From Bifidobacterium cebidarum (GTDB lineage Bacteria > Actinomycetota > Actinomycetes > Actinomycetales > Bifidobacteriaceae), in contig NZ_WBVS01000001.1 in NCBI RefSeq assembly GCF_009193305.1, forward strand, positions 310,001-374,000: a stretch of DNA of 64,000 nt. Direction: 5' to 3'. The translations under genes and the position numbers were made by a program. Below, piece after piece: positions 20,103 through 28,527 of the stretch. The notes beneath the pieces were generated by a model. That model was not told the DNA's origin. It did no database searches and worked only from the letters and a program-made list of their open reading frames with translations. Position 1 is the stretch's first letter. The number at the start of each line of letters is the position of its first letter.

Positions 20103-22832
20103 TCAGACGCGCTCGGAGGCTTCCTCCGTGGCCGCCTCGCCTTCGCGCTCGACGCGAATCTGGTGACCTTCGGCCTGGGAGACACCGTAGTAAGCCGCGA
20201 TGGCGATGTCCTTCATGTCGTTGATCAGCGGGATACGCGGGTTGGCCGGGGTGCACTGGTCCTCGTACGCACGCATACCGATCTGGTCGAGTACGCTCCA
20301 GAAGTAGTCTTCGTCCACACCGCAATCCTTGAAGCTCTTGTTCATGCCGAGCTTGTTGTCGCGGTAGTCCTCGACCGCCTTGGCGAGGTTCTCCACGGCT
20401 TCCGCCGGGGTCTTGCCGGTGTCGATGCCGAGGTTGCGGGCGATGTCCTGGTAGCGCTCCGGAGCGATGTACTTGTTGTACTTCGGCCAGGAGGTTGGCT
20501 CCTCCGGAATCTGGCCGTTGTAACGGATCACGTACGGCAGCAGGATGGAGTTGGTGCGGCCGTGGGCGATGTGGCACAGCGCGCCGATGGTGTGGGCCAT
20601 GCCGTGGCACATGCCGAGGAACGCGGAGCCGAATGCCATGCCGGCCATCGTGGCGGCATTGTGCATTTTCTCCTGGGCCTCGGTCTTGGCCAGGCCAGGC
20701 TCGCCGTTGACGGATTCGGCCAGGTTGTCCCAGATGAGCTTGGCTGCGTGCAGGGCCATGCCGTCGGTGAAGTCGTTGGCGTACACGGACACGTATGCCT
20801 CGAAGCTGTGGGTCAGGGCGTCGAAGCCGGCGTCGGAGGCCAGCTTGCGCGGCTGGGTGCGGGCCAGCACCGGGTCGACGATGGCCACGGACGGAGTCAG
20901 GGCGTAGTCGGTGATCGGGTACTTGTAGCCGGTCTTGTGATCGGTGATCACGGCGAACGGGGTGACTTCGGAGCCGGTGCCGGAGGAGGTCGGGATGCAC
21001 ACGAGCTTGGCCTTCTTGCCCAGCGGCGGGATCTTGAAGGCACGCTTGCGGATGTCGAAGAACTTCTCACGCACGTCGGAGAAGGCGATTTCCGGGTGCT
21101 CGTAGAGCAGCCACATAATCTTGGAGGCGTCCATCGGGGAGCCACCACCGACTGCGATGATGGTGTCCGGCTCGAACTCCTCGCGCATCATCTCGGCGCC
21201 CTTTTCGACGGTCTCGACGGATGGCTCCGGCTCGACGTAGTCGATGATGCGGAAGGTCACACGGTTGGAGCGTGCACGCAGCTGGTCGATGATCTTGTCG
21301 ACGATGCCGAGCTGTTCCATGACCTTATCGCACACGATGACGGCCTTCTCGATGCCGTACATGTCGCGCAGGTACTTGATGGCGTTCGGCTCGAAGTAGG
21401 TCTTCGGCGGGATCTTGAACCACTGCATGTTGTTGTTCCTCCGAGCAATGCGCTTGATGTTGACGAGGTTCACGGCCTGAACGTTGCCGGAAACCGAGTT
21501 GCCGCCGTAGGAGCCGCAGCCCAGGGTCAGGGACGGGGCGATGGCGTTGTAGATGTCGCCGATGCCGCCGAGGGAGGAAGGCTGGTTCCAGATGATGCGG
21601 CAGGCGTGCATGCGGACGCCGTACTCACGCACGAGCTCCTGGTTGTTGGTGTGGATGGCGGCAGTGTGGCCGGCACCGAGCTTGAGCATCTGCTCGCACA
21701 TCTCGAAGGCCTGCTCCTTGTTGTCGGCCTTGAGGACGGCCTGCACCGGGGCGAGCTTCTCGTGGGTCAGCGGCTCGTTGTCGGAGACTTCCTTGCATTC
21801 GGCTGCCAGGATGGTGGCGTCAGCCGGGATTTCGAAGCCGGCGGCCTTGGCGATGAATTGCGGGGACTTGCCCGGCACCACGGAGTTGAGCTTCGGGGTC
21901 TGGCCGGAGCCGGCGGTGCAACCGAACATGTACTGCTCGAGCTTGGCCTTCTCTTCGGCGTTGACGAAGTATGCCTTGCGGGTCTTCAGCTCCTTGATGA
22001 GCTGATCATAGACGTCCTTGTGGGCGATGATGGCCTGTTCGGTGGCGCAGATCATGCCGTAATCGAAGTGCTTGGAGAGCACCAGATCATTGGCGGCACG
22101 CACGATGTCCACATCGGAATCGACATAGGCCGGAGCGTTGCCGGCACCCACGCCGAGAGCGGGCTTGCCGGAGGAGTATGCGGCCTTGACCATGCCCGGG
22201 CCACCGGTGGCGAGGATCGTGGCCACACCCGGGTGCTTCATCAGGGCGCCGGTGGCCTCGATGGACGGGTGCTCGATCCACTGGATGCAGTTCTCAGGTG
22301 CGCCTGCCGCAATGGCGGCGTCACGCACGATCTTAGCGGCCTCGACGGAACACTTCTGCGCACCCGGGTGGAAGCCGAAAACGATCGGGCAGCGGGTCTT
22401 CAGCGCAATCAGGGACTTGAAGATGGCGGTGGAGGTCGGGTTGGTGACCGGGGTCACGCCAGCGACGACGCCGACCGGCTCGGCCACTTCGTCAATGCCC
22501 ATCACATCGTCTTCGCGAATGATGCCGACGGTCTTCTGACCGGCGAGGTAGTTGGTGACGTGCTCGCAAGCGAAGATGTTCTTGGTGGCCTTATCTTCCA
22601 CGAGACCACGGCCGGTCTCGTCCACGGCCATCTTGGCCAGCACGAGATGCTTGTTCAAAGCGGCGATGGACGCCTTGGCGACAATGCGATCAACCTGCTT
22701 CTGATCCAGATCCTCGAAGGCGACCAATGCCTTTTGCGCCTTCTCAACCAGCGCATTGACCTCAGCCTCTGCTGCGGCCTGCTTCTCTTCTGGGGTCGGC
22801 TTGGTGGCTTCGACCTTCTTTGCTTCTGCCAA
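20103..22832 (-). CDS. adhE: bifunctional acetaldehyde-CoA/alcohol dehydrogenase
   Basis: 909 residues from TTG 22832 (LAEAKKVEATKPTPEEKQ), with GAGGAGG 7 nt upstream; upstream residues in the frame are not family-like. Residues to about 450 are the CoA-acylating aldehyde dehydrogenase, with the catalytic Cys near residue 260 in GMICATEQA. Residues from about 470 are the iron alcohol dehydrogenase (IIAVGGGSPMDASK; DAGFDALTHSFEAY; FLGMCHGMAHTIGAL with iron-binding His). It reduces acetyl-CoA to ethanol and recycles NADH at the end of the bifid shunt. Operator-like palindromes lie just upstream at 22884-22909. It is divergent from a ROK regulator. Confidence 0.97.
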   Translation of the reverse strand: MAEAKKVEATKPTPEEKQAAAEAEVNALVEKAQKALVAFEDLDQKQVDRIVAKASIAALNKHLVLAKMAVDETGRGLVEDKATKNIFACEHVTNYLAGQKTVGIIREDDVMGIDEVAEPVGVVAGVTPVTNPTSTAIFKSLIALKTRCPIVFGFHPGAQKCSVEAAKIVRDAAIAAGAPENCIQWIEHPSIEATGALMKHPGVATILATGGPGMVKAAYSSGKPALGVGAGNAPAYVDSDVDIVRAANDLVLSKHFDYGMICATEQAIIAHKDVYDQLIKELKTRKAYFVNAEEKAKLEQYMFGCTAGSGQTPKLNSVVPGKSPQFIAKAAGFEIPADATILAAECKEVSDNEPLTHEKLAPVQAVLKADNKEQAFEMCEQMLKLGAGHTAAIHTNNQELVREYGVRMHACRIIWNQPSSLGGIGDIYNAIAPSLTLGCGSYGGNSVSGNVQAVNLVNIKRIARRNNNMQWFKIPPKTYFEPNAIKYLRDMYGIEKAVIVCDKVMEQLGIVDKIIDQLRARSNRVTFRIIDYVEPEPSVETVEKGAEMMREEFEPDTIIAVGGGSPMDASKIMWLLYEHPEIAFSDVREKFFDIRKRAFKIPPLGKKAKLVCIPTSSGTGSEVTPFAVITDHKTGYKYPITDYALTPSVAIVDPVLARTQPRKLASDAGFDALTHSFEAYVSVYANDFTDGMALHAAKLIWDNLAESVNGEPGLAKTEAQEKMHNAATMAGMAFGSAFLGMCHGMAHTIGALCHIAHGRTNSILLPYVIRYNGQIPEEPTSWPKYNKYIAPERYQDIARNLGIDTGKTPAEAVENLAKAVEDYRDNKLGMNKSFKDCGVDEDYFWSVLDQIGMRAYEDQCTPANPRIPLINDMKDIAIAAYYGVSQAEGHQIRVEREGEAATEEASERV

Positions 22833-23270
22833 TTCGGGTCCTCCTCGATCTAACTTGGGGTGTTTGGCAAAGTGTCTTGTTGTGTCACAGTCGCTGTGAC
22901 CTGAGTCACAATATACCGAAGCATTTTGTTTGCTGCACATGAACAAAACCAACGGCGTTTCATGTGAAAAATTGTTTATTTTTTGTGAATTAATGATATT
23001 TTAAGCTAACAAAATTTAACATTTTGGCCATTATTGGTCAATTTTGTGCTTTTTTTGAGTTAAATAACATGCTTTACCTGCAAATAACTTCACAACTTTT
23101 TCTAAAATACTTATCAAAAGTTATGAAATCAGTTAGTATTATGTAAAGCTGTTTTAGATAAGTACACTCAAACTCTTAAAACACAACGTATTGTGCACGC
23201 CACGCTCCTTCCAATAGAAAACTGCACATCTCAAGTACAATCGCATACATCACACCAATGGAGGTTGATC
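22833..23270. other. AT-rich divergent intergenic region adhE / ROK regulator
   Basis: 438 nt with no gene. It becomes very A+T-rich from about 22960 to 23160. It contains GTCAC/GTGAC palindromes near adhE, and inverted elements such as ATAACTT (23084-23090) / AAGTTAT (23118-23124) nearer the ROK gene. These could be operators; no exact Rex consensus was found. Confidence 0.6.
22884..22909. promoter_or_regulatory. overlapping GTCAC/GTGAC palindromes upstream of adhE
   Basis: GTCACAG-N3-CTGTGAC (22884-22900) is a perfect 7-bp palindrome; its right half pairs again with GTCAC to make GTGAC-N4-GTCAC (22896-22909). Three half-sites in 26 bp, about 50 nt before the adhE start, look like an operator for a dimeric regulator. 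Confidence 0.5.
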
Positions 23271-24413
23271 ATGAGAGCGATGCCATCTACCGCGTTAAAG
23301 ACTCATAATCGTAATGCCATGACGCAATACCTATATGCGCACCGGCAAGTCACCAAGCAAGAACTAGAGCGTGAACTCGGACTGAGTCTTCCCACCATCA
23401 CGCAAAATCTCCGTTATCTGGAAGAAGACGGCATTATCCGCAAAGGAAATCTTCAAGATTCCACGGGAGGGCGTAAAGCACAGAGTTATAACTTCAATGC
23501 GGATCATCGCACCTCCATCGGCGTCATGATGAGAACCAATGAATTGCAGATTTGCGCCATCGACCTTTACGGCAAGGTAATCGAAGAGACTCGTCACACG
23601 ATTCCATATCGGGACAACAACGCCTATTATCAACGCATGGGCGATATCATCAACAGCTTCGCATATCGCACAGAGAAAAAGCACGGAAAAGTGCTGGGGG
23701 TCTCATTCGCCATACAGGGCATCGTCTCCCCCAACGGCTCCACCATTACTTTCGGCACTCTTATGGGGAACACCGGACTGACGCTAGGCACAATTTGCCA
23801 ATCCATCCATTACCCATGCATGATGATTCATGATTCGGACGCTGCGGCTATGGCCGAGCTTTGGTTTGATCATTCACTTACCGATGCCGTGTGCGTCTAT
23901 CTTGAGCGACGCCCTGGCGGAGCCGTGATTGTCAACGGCAAGCTCTATCAAGGTCCCAACCAATGCAATGGGACCATCGAACACATGACTTTGGTTCCAG
24001 GGGGCAGAGAATGCTATTGCGGCCAACGTGGATGTATGGACATATACTGCTCCCCCGAAACATTGCCGGAGGATTATGAAAGCATACCCGGGTTCTTCAG
24101 CGTTCTCGAGCAAGGAGAGCAGCATCACCGCGAGCGCATGGATAATTGGCTCAATTATGTAGCACAGGCCATCGTGAACGCACGTTCAATCATTGCCGGA
24201 GATGTCATCATCGGAGGCGAGGCGGCAAAACATCTTGCAGACGACGACATCGAATCATTGAGAGCAAAAATAACGCAGCATAGTCCGTTCGGCACCGAGC
24301 ACTTCACGCTGAGGAAAAGCTACTGCCTCGATAACCAAAAAAATATCGGAGCTGCGCTGCGTTTCGTGGAAATCTATCTTAATGACATATTCGGCAGCGC
24401 AGAAAACAACTGA
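23271..24413 (+). CDS. ROK-family transcriptional regulator
   Basis: 380 residues from ATG 23271, with GGAGG 6 nt upstream; the frame is open earlier without homology. Residues 1-75 form a winged helix (VTKQELERELGLSLPTITQN, LEEDGIIRK). The rest is a ROK/sugar-kinase-like domain, with zinc motif GGRECYCGQRGCMDIYC. The usual phosphate-loop DxGGT is not seen in its kinase form, in keeping with a regulator. ROK repressors usually sense a sugar or sugar phosphate. It is divergent from adhE, and no sugar operon adjoins on its own strand; control of itself, adhE, or the locus at 24.5-34.8 kb is possible. Confidence 0.88.
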   Translation: MRAMPSTALKTHNRNAMTQYLYAHRQVTKQELERELGLSLPTITQNLRYLEEDGIIRKGNLQDSTGGRKAQSYNFNADHRTSIGVMMRTNELQICAIDLYGKVIEETRHTIPYRDNNAYYQRMGDIINSFAYRTEKKHGKVLGVSFAIQGIVSPNGSTITFGTLMGNTGLTLGTICQSIHYPCMMIHDSDAAAMAELWFDHSLTDAVCVYLERRPGGAVIVNGKLYQGPNQCNGTIEHMTLVPGGRECYCGQRGCMDIYCSPETLPEDYESIPGFFSVLEQGEQHHRERMDNWLNYVAQAIVNARSIIAGDVIIGGEAAKHLADDDIESLRAKITQHSPFGTEHFTLRKSYCLDNQKNIGAALRFVEIYLNDIFGSAENN

Positions 24414-24416
24414 TTC

Positions 24417-24452
24417 GTTGCTCGAATGCCGCACACACGCCATTCGAGCAAC
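24417..24452. terminator. hairpin after the ROK gene
   Basis: A perfect 12-bp inverted repeat (arms 24417-24428 and 24441-24452, GTTGCTCGAATG) begins 3 nt after the ROK stop codon. A second stem follows at once. Confidence 0.65.
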
Positions 24453-24460
24453 AACGCAAA

Positions 24461-24498
24461 AGCCCGGGAGCCGTATTTATTCACGGCGTTCCCGGGCT
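24461..24498. terminator. bidirectional terminator ROK / VOC protein
   Basis: AGCCCGGGA (24461-24469) pairs with TCCCGGGCT (24490-24498), and CCGT with ACGG inside, in the convergent gap. The minus side ends in TTTTGCG. Confidence 0.75.
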
Positions 24499-24523
24499 AG
24501 ACACTATCAAAGCAATGCAACCG

Positions 24524-24922
24524 CTAGATAATTTGGCAGAATTCAATGGTTTCCGCATTCGGACCGTAAATATTGAAATACCGAATGCCCTTGTCCCAGA
24601 AAGAAGGAATGGACTGGATTGATTCATCCTTCAGCTCAAGGCCCAGAGCCTTGGCATTTTCGAATGCAGCCTCAATATCCGGCGTATCCAAAGCCCAATG
24701 ATTAATGGCGCCAGTAACCATCGGCGCGGGATCGCCCTCCCAAGTTTCAATGGTCAAATGCCCATAACGCAAGAATGCACAGCGGTTTTCGCCGTTATGG
24801 AACAATCCCGCAAGCTCAAAACCAAGTTTCTGAGTATAAAACTCAATAGTCTCATCCAAATCTTTTGCAGGCATTCCGGAATGCTGGAAATCCGTAGTAA
24901 ATGCAGTCATTGGCTCGGCCAT
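24524..24922 (-). CDS. VOC/glyoxalase-family protein
   Basis: 132 residues. Paired beta-alpha-beta-beta-beta units: HSGMPAKDLDETIEFYTQKLGF at the start and INHWALDTPDIEAAF, then YFNIYGPNAETIEFCQ at the end, match the glyoxalase/bleomycin resistance/dioxygenase fold. Candidate metal ligands are His14 and the C-terminal Glu in ETIEF. AAAGGAG precedes the start. As the last gene of the carbohydrate locus it might be a sugar epimerase or lyase rather than a glyoxalase; the substrate cannot be told. Confidence 0.8.
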   Translation of the reverse strand: MAEPMTAFTTDFQHSGMPAKDLDETIEFYTQKLGFELAGLFHNGENRCAFLRYGHLTIETWEGDPAPMVTGAINHWALDTPDIEAAFENAKALGLELKDESIQSIPSFWDKGIRYFNIYGPNAETIEFCQII

Positions 24923-25019
24923 GGTGTTCTCCTTTGAACCTTATTGCTATTGTTACCAACAATAAAGCATGCTTCCATAAAAAATGTGCGACACATGAAA
25001 ACATGCAATACAAGAATTC

Positions 25020-25050
25020 GGCCGCCGGGAAAAAGGGGAAGCCGGCGGCC
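25020..25050 (-). terminator. hairpin downstream of the zinc dehydrogenase
   Basis: GGCCGCCGG/CCGGCGGCC arms (25020-25028 and 25042-25050) with a 13-nt loop, beginning 10 nt after the end of the dehydrogenase gene. Confidence 0.6.
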
Positions 25051-25060
25051 AAGTATGTGA

Positions 25061-26065
25061 TTACTCGCCGACCTTCACCACGGCCTTGGAGACGCCCTCA
25101 ATCCTGCCATCAAGGAAATCCTGAACTTCCTCAAGTTCCAGTTCATGGCTGATGAGCGGGGCTACGTTCATCTTGCCTGATTCAAGCAGACTGATGGCAT
25201 CCTTGAATGTGAGCGGGTTGATGAAGGAACCCTGAATGGTCAGCTGCTTCTTGTAAATGTCGTAGGTGTTCATCTCGAAGTGCGCCTCTTGCGGCCCCAC
25301 GCCGAACATGAGTACCTGTGCGCCCTTCTTCGCGGCAGCGACGGCCTGAGCCTGGGTCTGTGGCAAACCTACGGCCTCGATAATCACATCATAAGCATCA
25401 GTCGGCACATCTTCGCGCGTGGTATTGAAGACGTTCTTGACACCGAAGAGTTCTTGGTTGCGCCGGAGTTTTTCGTCGAAGATACCGGCTAGATCCACCT
25501 GATGCACACCATAGGCCTGCACGATCTGCACAAACAACTGCCCCATGAAACCATCACCAATCACCAGAGCCTTCTGATAGGGGCGCAACTTGAGCAAATC
25601 CACACCGTGCACCGCACAGGAAATAGGCTCGATAGCAGCAGCATCCTTGAGGGAGACATTGTCAGGCAACCTGTACACCACGGTTGCAGGAGCGGTAAAT
25701 TGTTCAGCAAGACCACCATTACGGGTCACGCCGACCGCGGAAAGATGATCGCATAGCTCAGGACGTTGAGTCAGACAATATTCGCACTGGCCACAGTAAA
25801 TGTTCGGATCGACGGCTACACGATCGCCCACCTTTACCCCGGTGACTTCGGCACCGATGGCGGCAACAACACCGGAATTCTCATGGCCAAGCACAATTGG
25901 CGGCACAGCCGCGGCTGAACCTGGACGACCGGCATACAAATCATGATCCGTGCCGCACACGCCAGCATAGGCGGTGTCAATCAACACTTCATTCGGCTTG
26001 ATTTCCGGAGTAGGCAGGTCTTGAATCTCAAATTCTTTGACGCCGGTAAGCACGAGAGCCTTCAT
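25061..26065 (-). CDS. zinc-dependent alcohol/polyol dehydrogenase (MDR family)
   Basis: 334 residues from ATG 26065 (MKALVLTGVKEFEIQDLPTP); longer upstream reading is not conserved. Catalytic zinc ligands are in CGTDHDLY and GHENSG. The structural zinc loop CGQCEYCLTQRPELC is complete. The Rossmann segment is ALVIGDGFMGQLFVQI. It oxidises a secondary alcohol in a polyol or sugar, probably NAD-dependent. It is part of the accessory carbohydrate locus, preceded by a terminator, so it is probably expressed on its own. The exact substrate (sorbitol, arabitol, butanediol) is not determinable. Confidence 0.88.
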   Translation of the reverse strand: MKALVLTGVKEFEIQDLPTPEIKPNEVLIDTAYAGVCGTDHDLYAGRPGSAAAVPPIVLGHENSGVVAAIGAEVTGVKVGDRVAVDPNIYCGQCEYCLTQRPELCDHLSAVGVTRNGGLAEQFTAPATVVYRLPDNVSLKDAAAIEPISCAVHGVDLLKLRPYQKALVIGDGFMGQLFVQIVQAYGVHQVDLAGIFDEKLRRNQELFGVKNVFNTTREDVPTDAYDVIIEAVGLPQTQAQAVAAAKKGAQVLMFGVGPQEAHFEMNTYDIYKKQLTIQGSFINPLTFKDAISLLESGKMNVAPLISHELELEEVQDFLDGRIEGVSKAVVKVGE

Positions 26066-26215
26066 GGCAGGTCCTTTCGGTACAAAACGCCCCATGCAAC
26101 TACGTTGTTCAGAGGCAACTGACGCAATCCGTTCCATTCCTTGAATTGCTGCCTCTAAGCATATCATTTAAAAACTATTTACACAAATCATTTTTCTAAA
26201 AGTTTTGAAATAAAG

Positions 26216-26250
26216 TAGGAGCGAATGGATCGCATATCCAGTCGCTCCTA
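26216..26250 (-). terminator. terminator after the small membrane ORF
   Basis: TAGGAGCGA (26216-26224) pairs with TCGCTCCTA (26242-26250), and the inner TGGAT/ATCCA pair extends the stem. It ends the unit formed by the xylitol-type dehydrogenase and the small peptide gene. Confidence 0.8.
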
Positions 26251-26267
26251 CAACCGTCGGCGCTGCC

Positions 26268-26384
26268 CTACATAAGATTCCATGGCGACAAGCTGCTGCC
26301 ATAGGCCAGCATCATCACAACAGTTATCACCAGCACCGTTATCACCGCTATGACGGCAGGCCACGGTGAGTCACTCCGAATCAT
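26268..26384 (-). CDS. 38-residue single-span membrane peptide (novel small ORF)
   Basis: ATG 26384 to TAG 26268. The peptide starts MIRSDSPWPAVIAVITVLVI and continues TVVMMLAYGSSLSPWNLM, so nearly all of residues 9-29 are hydrophobic. GAGGAG lies 9 nt before ATG and overlaps the stop codon of the upstream dehydrogenase gene, with 13 nt between the two genes. A strong terminator follows at once. These features argue for a translated, coupled gene. Function unknown; it may partner a transporter. Confidence 0.6.
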   Translation of the reverse strand: MIRSDSPWPAVIAVITVLVITVVMMLAYGSSLSPWNLM

Positions 26385-26397
26385 TGCAGCACACTCC

Positions 26398-27435
26398 TCA
26401 ACCAACCGTAATCTGAATTTTCACATCTTCAGGACGAGCTTCAGCCACACGATCGAATGCATCCTTGGCATGATCCATATCAAAGACGTCCGAAATAAAC
26501 GGCTTCAGATTAATCTTGCCCGCGGCAACCAAATCAATAGCCTTCTGATACACATTGGCGTAACGGAACACGTTCTCGATTCGCGTTTCCCGGGCCTGGA
26601 CCTCAGTAATGTCCATAGGCACTACGCCATCAGCCGGGATGCCGACAATCACCGTCACATTGCCAGGAGCGCCCAACTTCCATAGGTTGTCATACGCCTT
26701 CAAATTGCCAGAGCATTCGAACACGCGATCGGCGCCCCAGCCATCAGTCTCCTCAGCGATACGCTGCAGCAAGTCTTCCTTCTTGATATCCACAGGAATC
26801 ACACCTGGAATCTTGCCGGCGAGCGCCAGTTTGACATCTGAGACATCGGAGACAAGCACCTTCGAGCACCCACCTGCCATCGCAGCGGCAGCAACCATCA
26901 GGCCGATGGTTCCTGCGCCCACCACCACAGCCACGTCGCCCGGCTTTATGGCGGCCTTCGTAGCAGACCACATTCCGACAGCCAACGGCTCAAGAAGAGC
27001 TCCCTCTCCATAGCTTACATTTTCAGGGAGTCTATACGTGAATGCAGCTGGATGGATGACCTCTTCGCAGAGGCAGCCGTCCACCGGCGGCGTCGCGAAG
27101 AAGCGAACCGCGGGATCGATATTATACAGGCCCAATTTGACGGCTTTGGAATTCATATCGGGGATTCCCGGCTCCATAGCCACCCGGTCGCCGACCTTGA
27201 AACCAGTGACCCCTGGCCCAACTTCAAGAACCGTTCCCGATGCCTCGTGCCCCAAAATCATGGGTTGTTCAACAATGTATTTGCCAACACGCCCATGGGT
27301 GTAATAATGCAAATCCGACCCGCAGATCCCCACGGTGTGAGGCGCGATACGGAGCTCGCCAGGACCAGGCGCGGACATATCCGGCACCTGACGAACATTG
27401 ATGACGCCCTTACGCTCTAGGACCACTGCCTTCAT
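26398..27435 (-). CDS. xylitol/sorbitol-type dehydrogenase (MDR family, lacks structural zinc)
   Basis: 345 residues, MKAVVLERKGVINVRQVPDM, with AAGGAGG before ATG. Catalytic zinc region CGSDLHYYTHGRVG and GHEASG are intact, but the structural zinc loop is replaced by EPGIPDMNSKAVKLGLYN, with no cysteines, as in the xylitol dehydrogenase branch. NAD-binding site VVVGAGTIGLMVAAAA. Predicted to oxidise xylitol, sorbitol or a related polyol to the ketose. It is the first gene of a unit with the 38-residue peptide. A TTTTCTGTAC/GTACAGAAAA repeat lies upstream. Confidence 0.88.
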   Translation of the reverse strand: MKAVVLERKGVINVRQVPDMSAPGPGELRIAPHTVGICGSDLHYYTHGRVGKYIVEQPMILGHEASGTVLEVGPGVTGFKVGDRVAMEPGIPDMNSKAVKLGLYNIDPAVRFFATPPVDGCLCEEVIHPAAFTYRLPENVSYGEGALLEPLAVGMWSATKAAIKPGDVAVVVGAGTIGLMVAAAAMAGGCSKVLVSDVSDVKLALAGKIPGVIPVDIKKEDLLQRIAEETDGWGADRVFECSGNLKAYDNLWKLGAPGNVTVIVGIPADGVVPMDITEVQARETRIENVFRYANVYQKAIDLVAAGKINLKPFISDVFDMDHAKDAFDRVAEARPEDVKIQITVG

Positions 27436-27504
27436 AATTGCCTCCTTGAAATTACCTATCGACGTCCTCGTCGTATTCTCAAGCGTAAGAGCCTAAACGC
27501 CTCC

Positions 27505-27556
27505 TTTTCTGTACTGAGGTACCCAACATATGTACTTTCATGACACGTACAGAAAA
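27505..27556. promoter_or_regulatory. inverted repeat upstream of the xylitol-type dehydrogenase
   Basis: TTTTCTGTAC (27505-27514) and GTACAGAAAA (27547-27556) are perfect reverse complements 32 bp apart. Extra GTAC copies lie between them (e.g. 27519-27522 and 27532-27535). It lies 70-120 nt before the gene and may be the operator for one of the adjacent regulators. Confidence 0.45.
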
Positions 27557-27639
27557 CACCGGTCATCGAAATATAGATTCTTCGTCCAAAGAATCACCGG
27601 CGGCATCCACCCTCCACAAAAACCTAGATACAATTCCTC

Positions 27640-28515
27640 CTATCTGTGCCTGCGCCGATATTCCGAAGGAGTCATGCCGGTTTCCTGACGGAACCTACGA
27701 TTAAAATTCGCTGTATTGGCATATCCGCATTCGGCCTGAATACGCGAAATGCCATAGTTTGTGGAATCAAGCAATCTGCAAGCCTTGGCGACTCGCAATC
27801 TTCGTACCATGTCCGAAAAGCTCACACCGGCAGACTGTTTAAAGAATCTAGAAAAAGCCGGGCCGCTCATAGATATTTCACGAGCGACCGTCTGCAGTGA
27901 TACATCCTCAGACAAATGCTCTTCGATGTATGAGAGCACCGCATTAATACGCTGCTCACTGCTTGACGCCACGTTACAGTCATACCCGGGAGTCACCACG
28001 CAAGACCATTCATCCGTAGGGGCATCCGCAAAAACCCGCAATAGATTCAGCAGAACAATTAACCTATCAAACCCGACGCATCGTCCCATCTTTTCTAAGA
28101 GTTGCGCCGCCTTTGCCGCTGATTGTCCGTCAAGCACAATCGCCCGCTCAGATCGACGAAGCAAACCATAAAGCCTCGAGACTTCAGGGAAAACACGTAT
28201 TAATGCGTTCAAACGATTAGGATGCACTTGACAGAGTACATCCCGCTCAGCCAACGTCTGCCCTGCATCTAAATTCGAAATCCAATTGTGCGGAAGATTC
28301 GGTCCAAGCATGAACACTTGCCCCTCATGAAAAGGCACCATGGCATCCCCTGCCATCATGAACCCGCTCCCCTCTCGGATGAGATGAATCTCAATTTCGG
28401 GATGATGATGCCACCGCGCCAATACCGAAGGATAACCGTGTTCAGACCAACGAATTGCCTCATCGCATTCTGACACGATGATTTCAAGTGATCCTTGTTC
28501 CTTGCCGCCCATCAT
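27640..28515 (-). CDS. AraC-family transcriptional regulator (1)
   Basis: 291 residues, starting MMGGKEQG. N-terminal cupin sensor domain with ARWHHHPEIEIHLIREGSG and GQVFMLGPNLPHNWIS; C-terminal double helix-turn-helix (LQTVAREISMSGPAFSRFFK; ISRIQAECGYANTANFNRRF, ending TPSEYRRRHR). The gene starts 12 nt after the stop of a paralogous regulator, so the two are one unit. It likely activates the dehydrogenase or transporter genes in response to a sugar. No strong Shine-Dalgarno is visible, and translation may be coupled. Confidence 0.93.
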   Translation of the reverse strand: MMGGKEQGSLEIIVSECDEAIRWSEHGYPSVLARWHHHPEIEIHLIREGSGFMMAGDAMVPFHEGQVFMLGPNLPHNWISNLDAGQTLAERDVLCQVHPNRLNALIRVFPEVSRLYGLLRRSERAIVLDGQSAAKAAQLLEKMGRCVGFDRLIVLLNLLRVFADAPTDEWSCVVTPGYDCNVASSSEQRINAVLSYIEEHLSEDVSLQTVAREISMSGPAFSRFFKQSAGVSFSDMVRRLRVAKACRLLDSTNYGISRIQAECGYANTANFNRRFRQETGMTPSEYRRRHR

Positions 28516-28527
28516 AGGACTTCACCA

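Noticed and set aside
20163..22853. 896-codon plus-strand open frame opposite adhE
   Set aside because: Antisense shadow of adhE; composition is low-complexity (Val/Gly/Asp/His), and adhE is certain.
22960..23160. Possible Rex operators in the adhE upstream region
   Set aside because: TGTGAA and similar words occur, but no two-sided Rex site (TTGTGAA-N4-TTCACAA type) was found; the region is just AT-rich.
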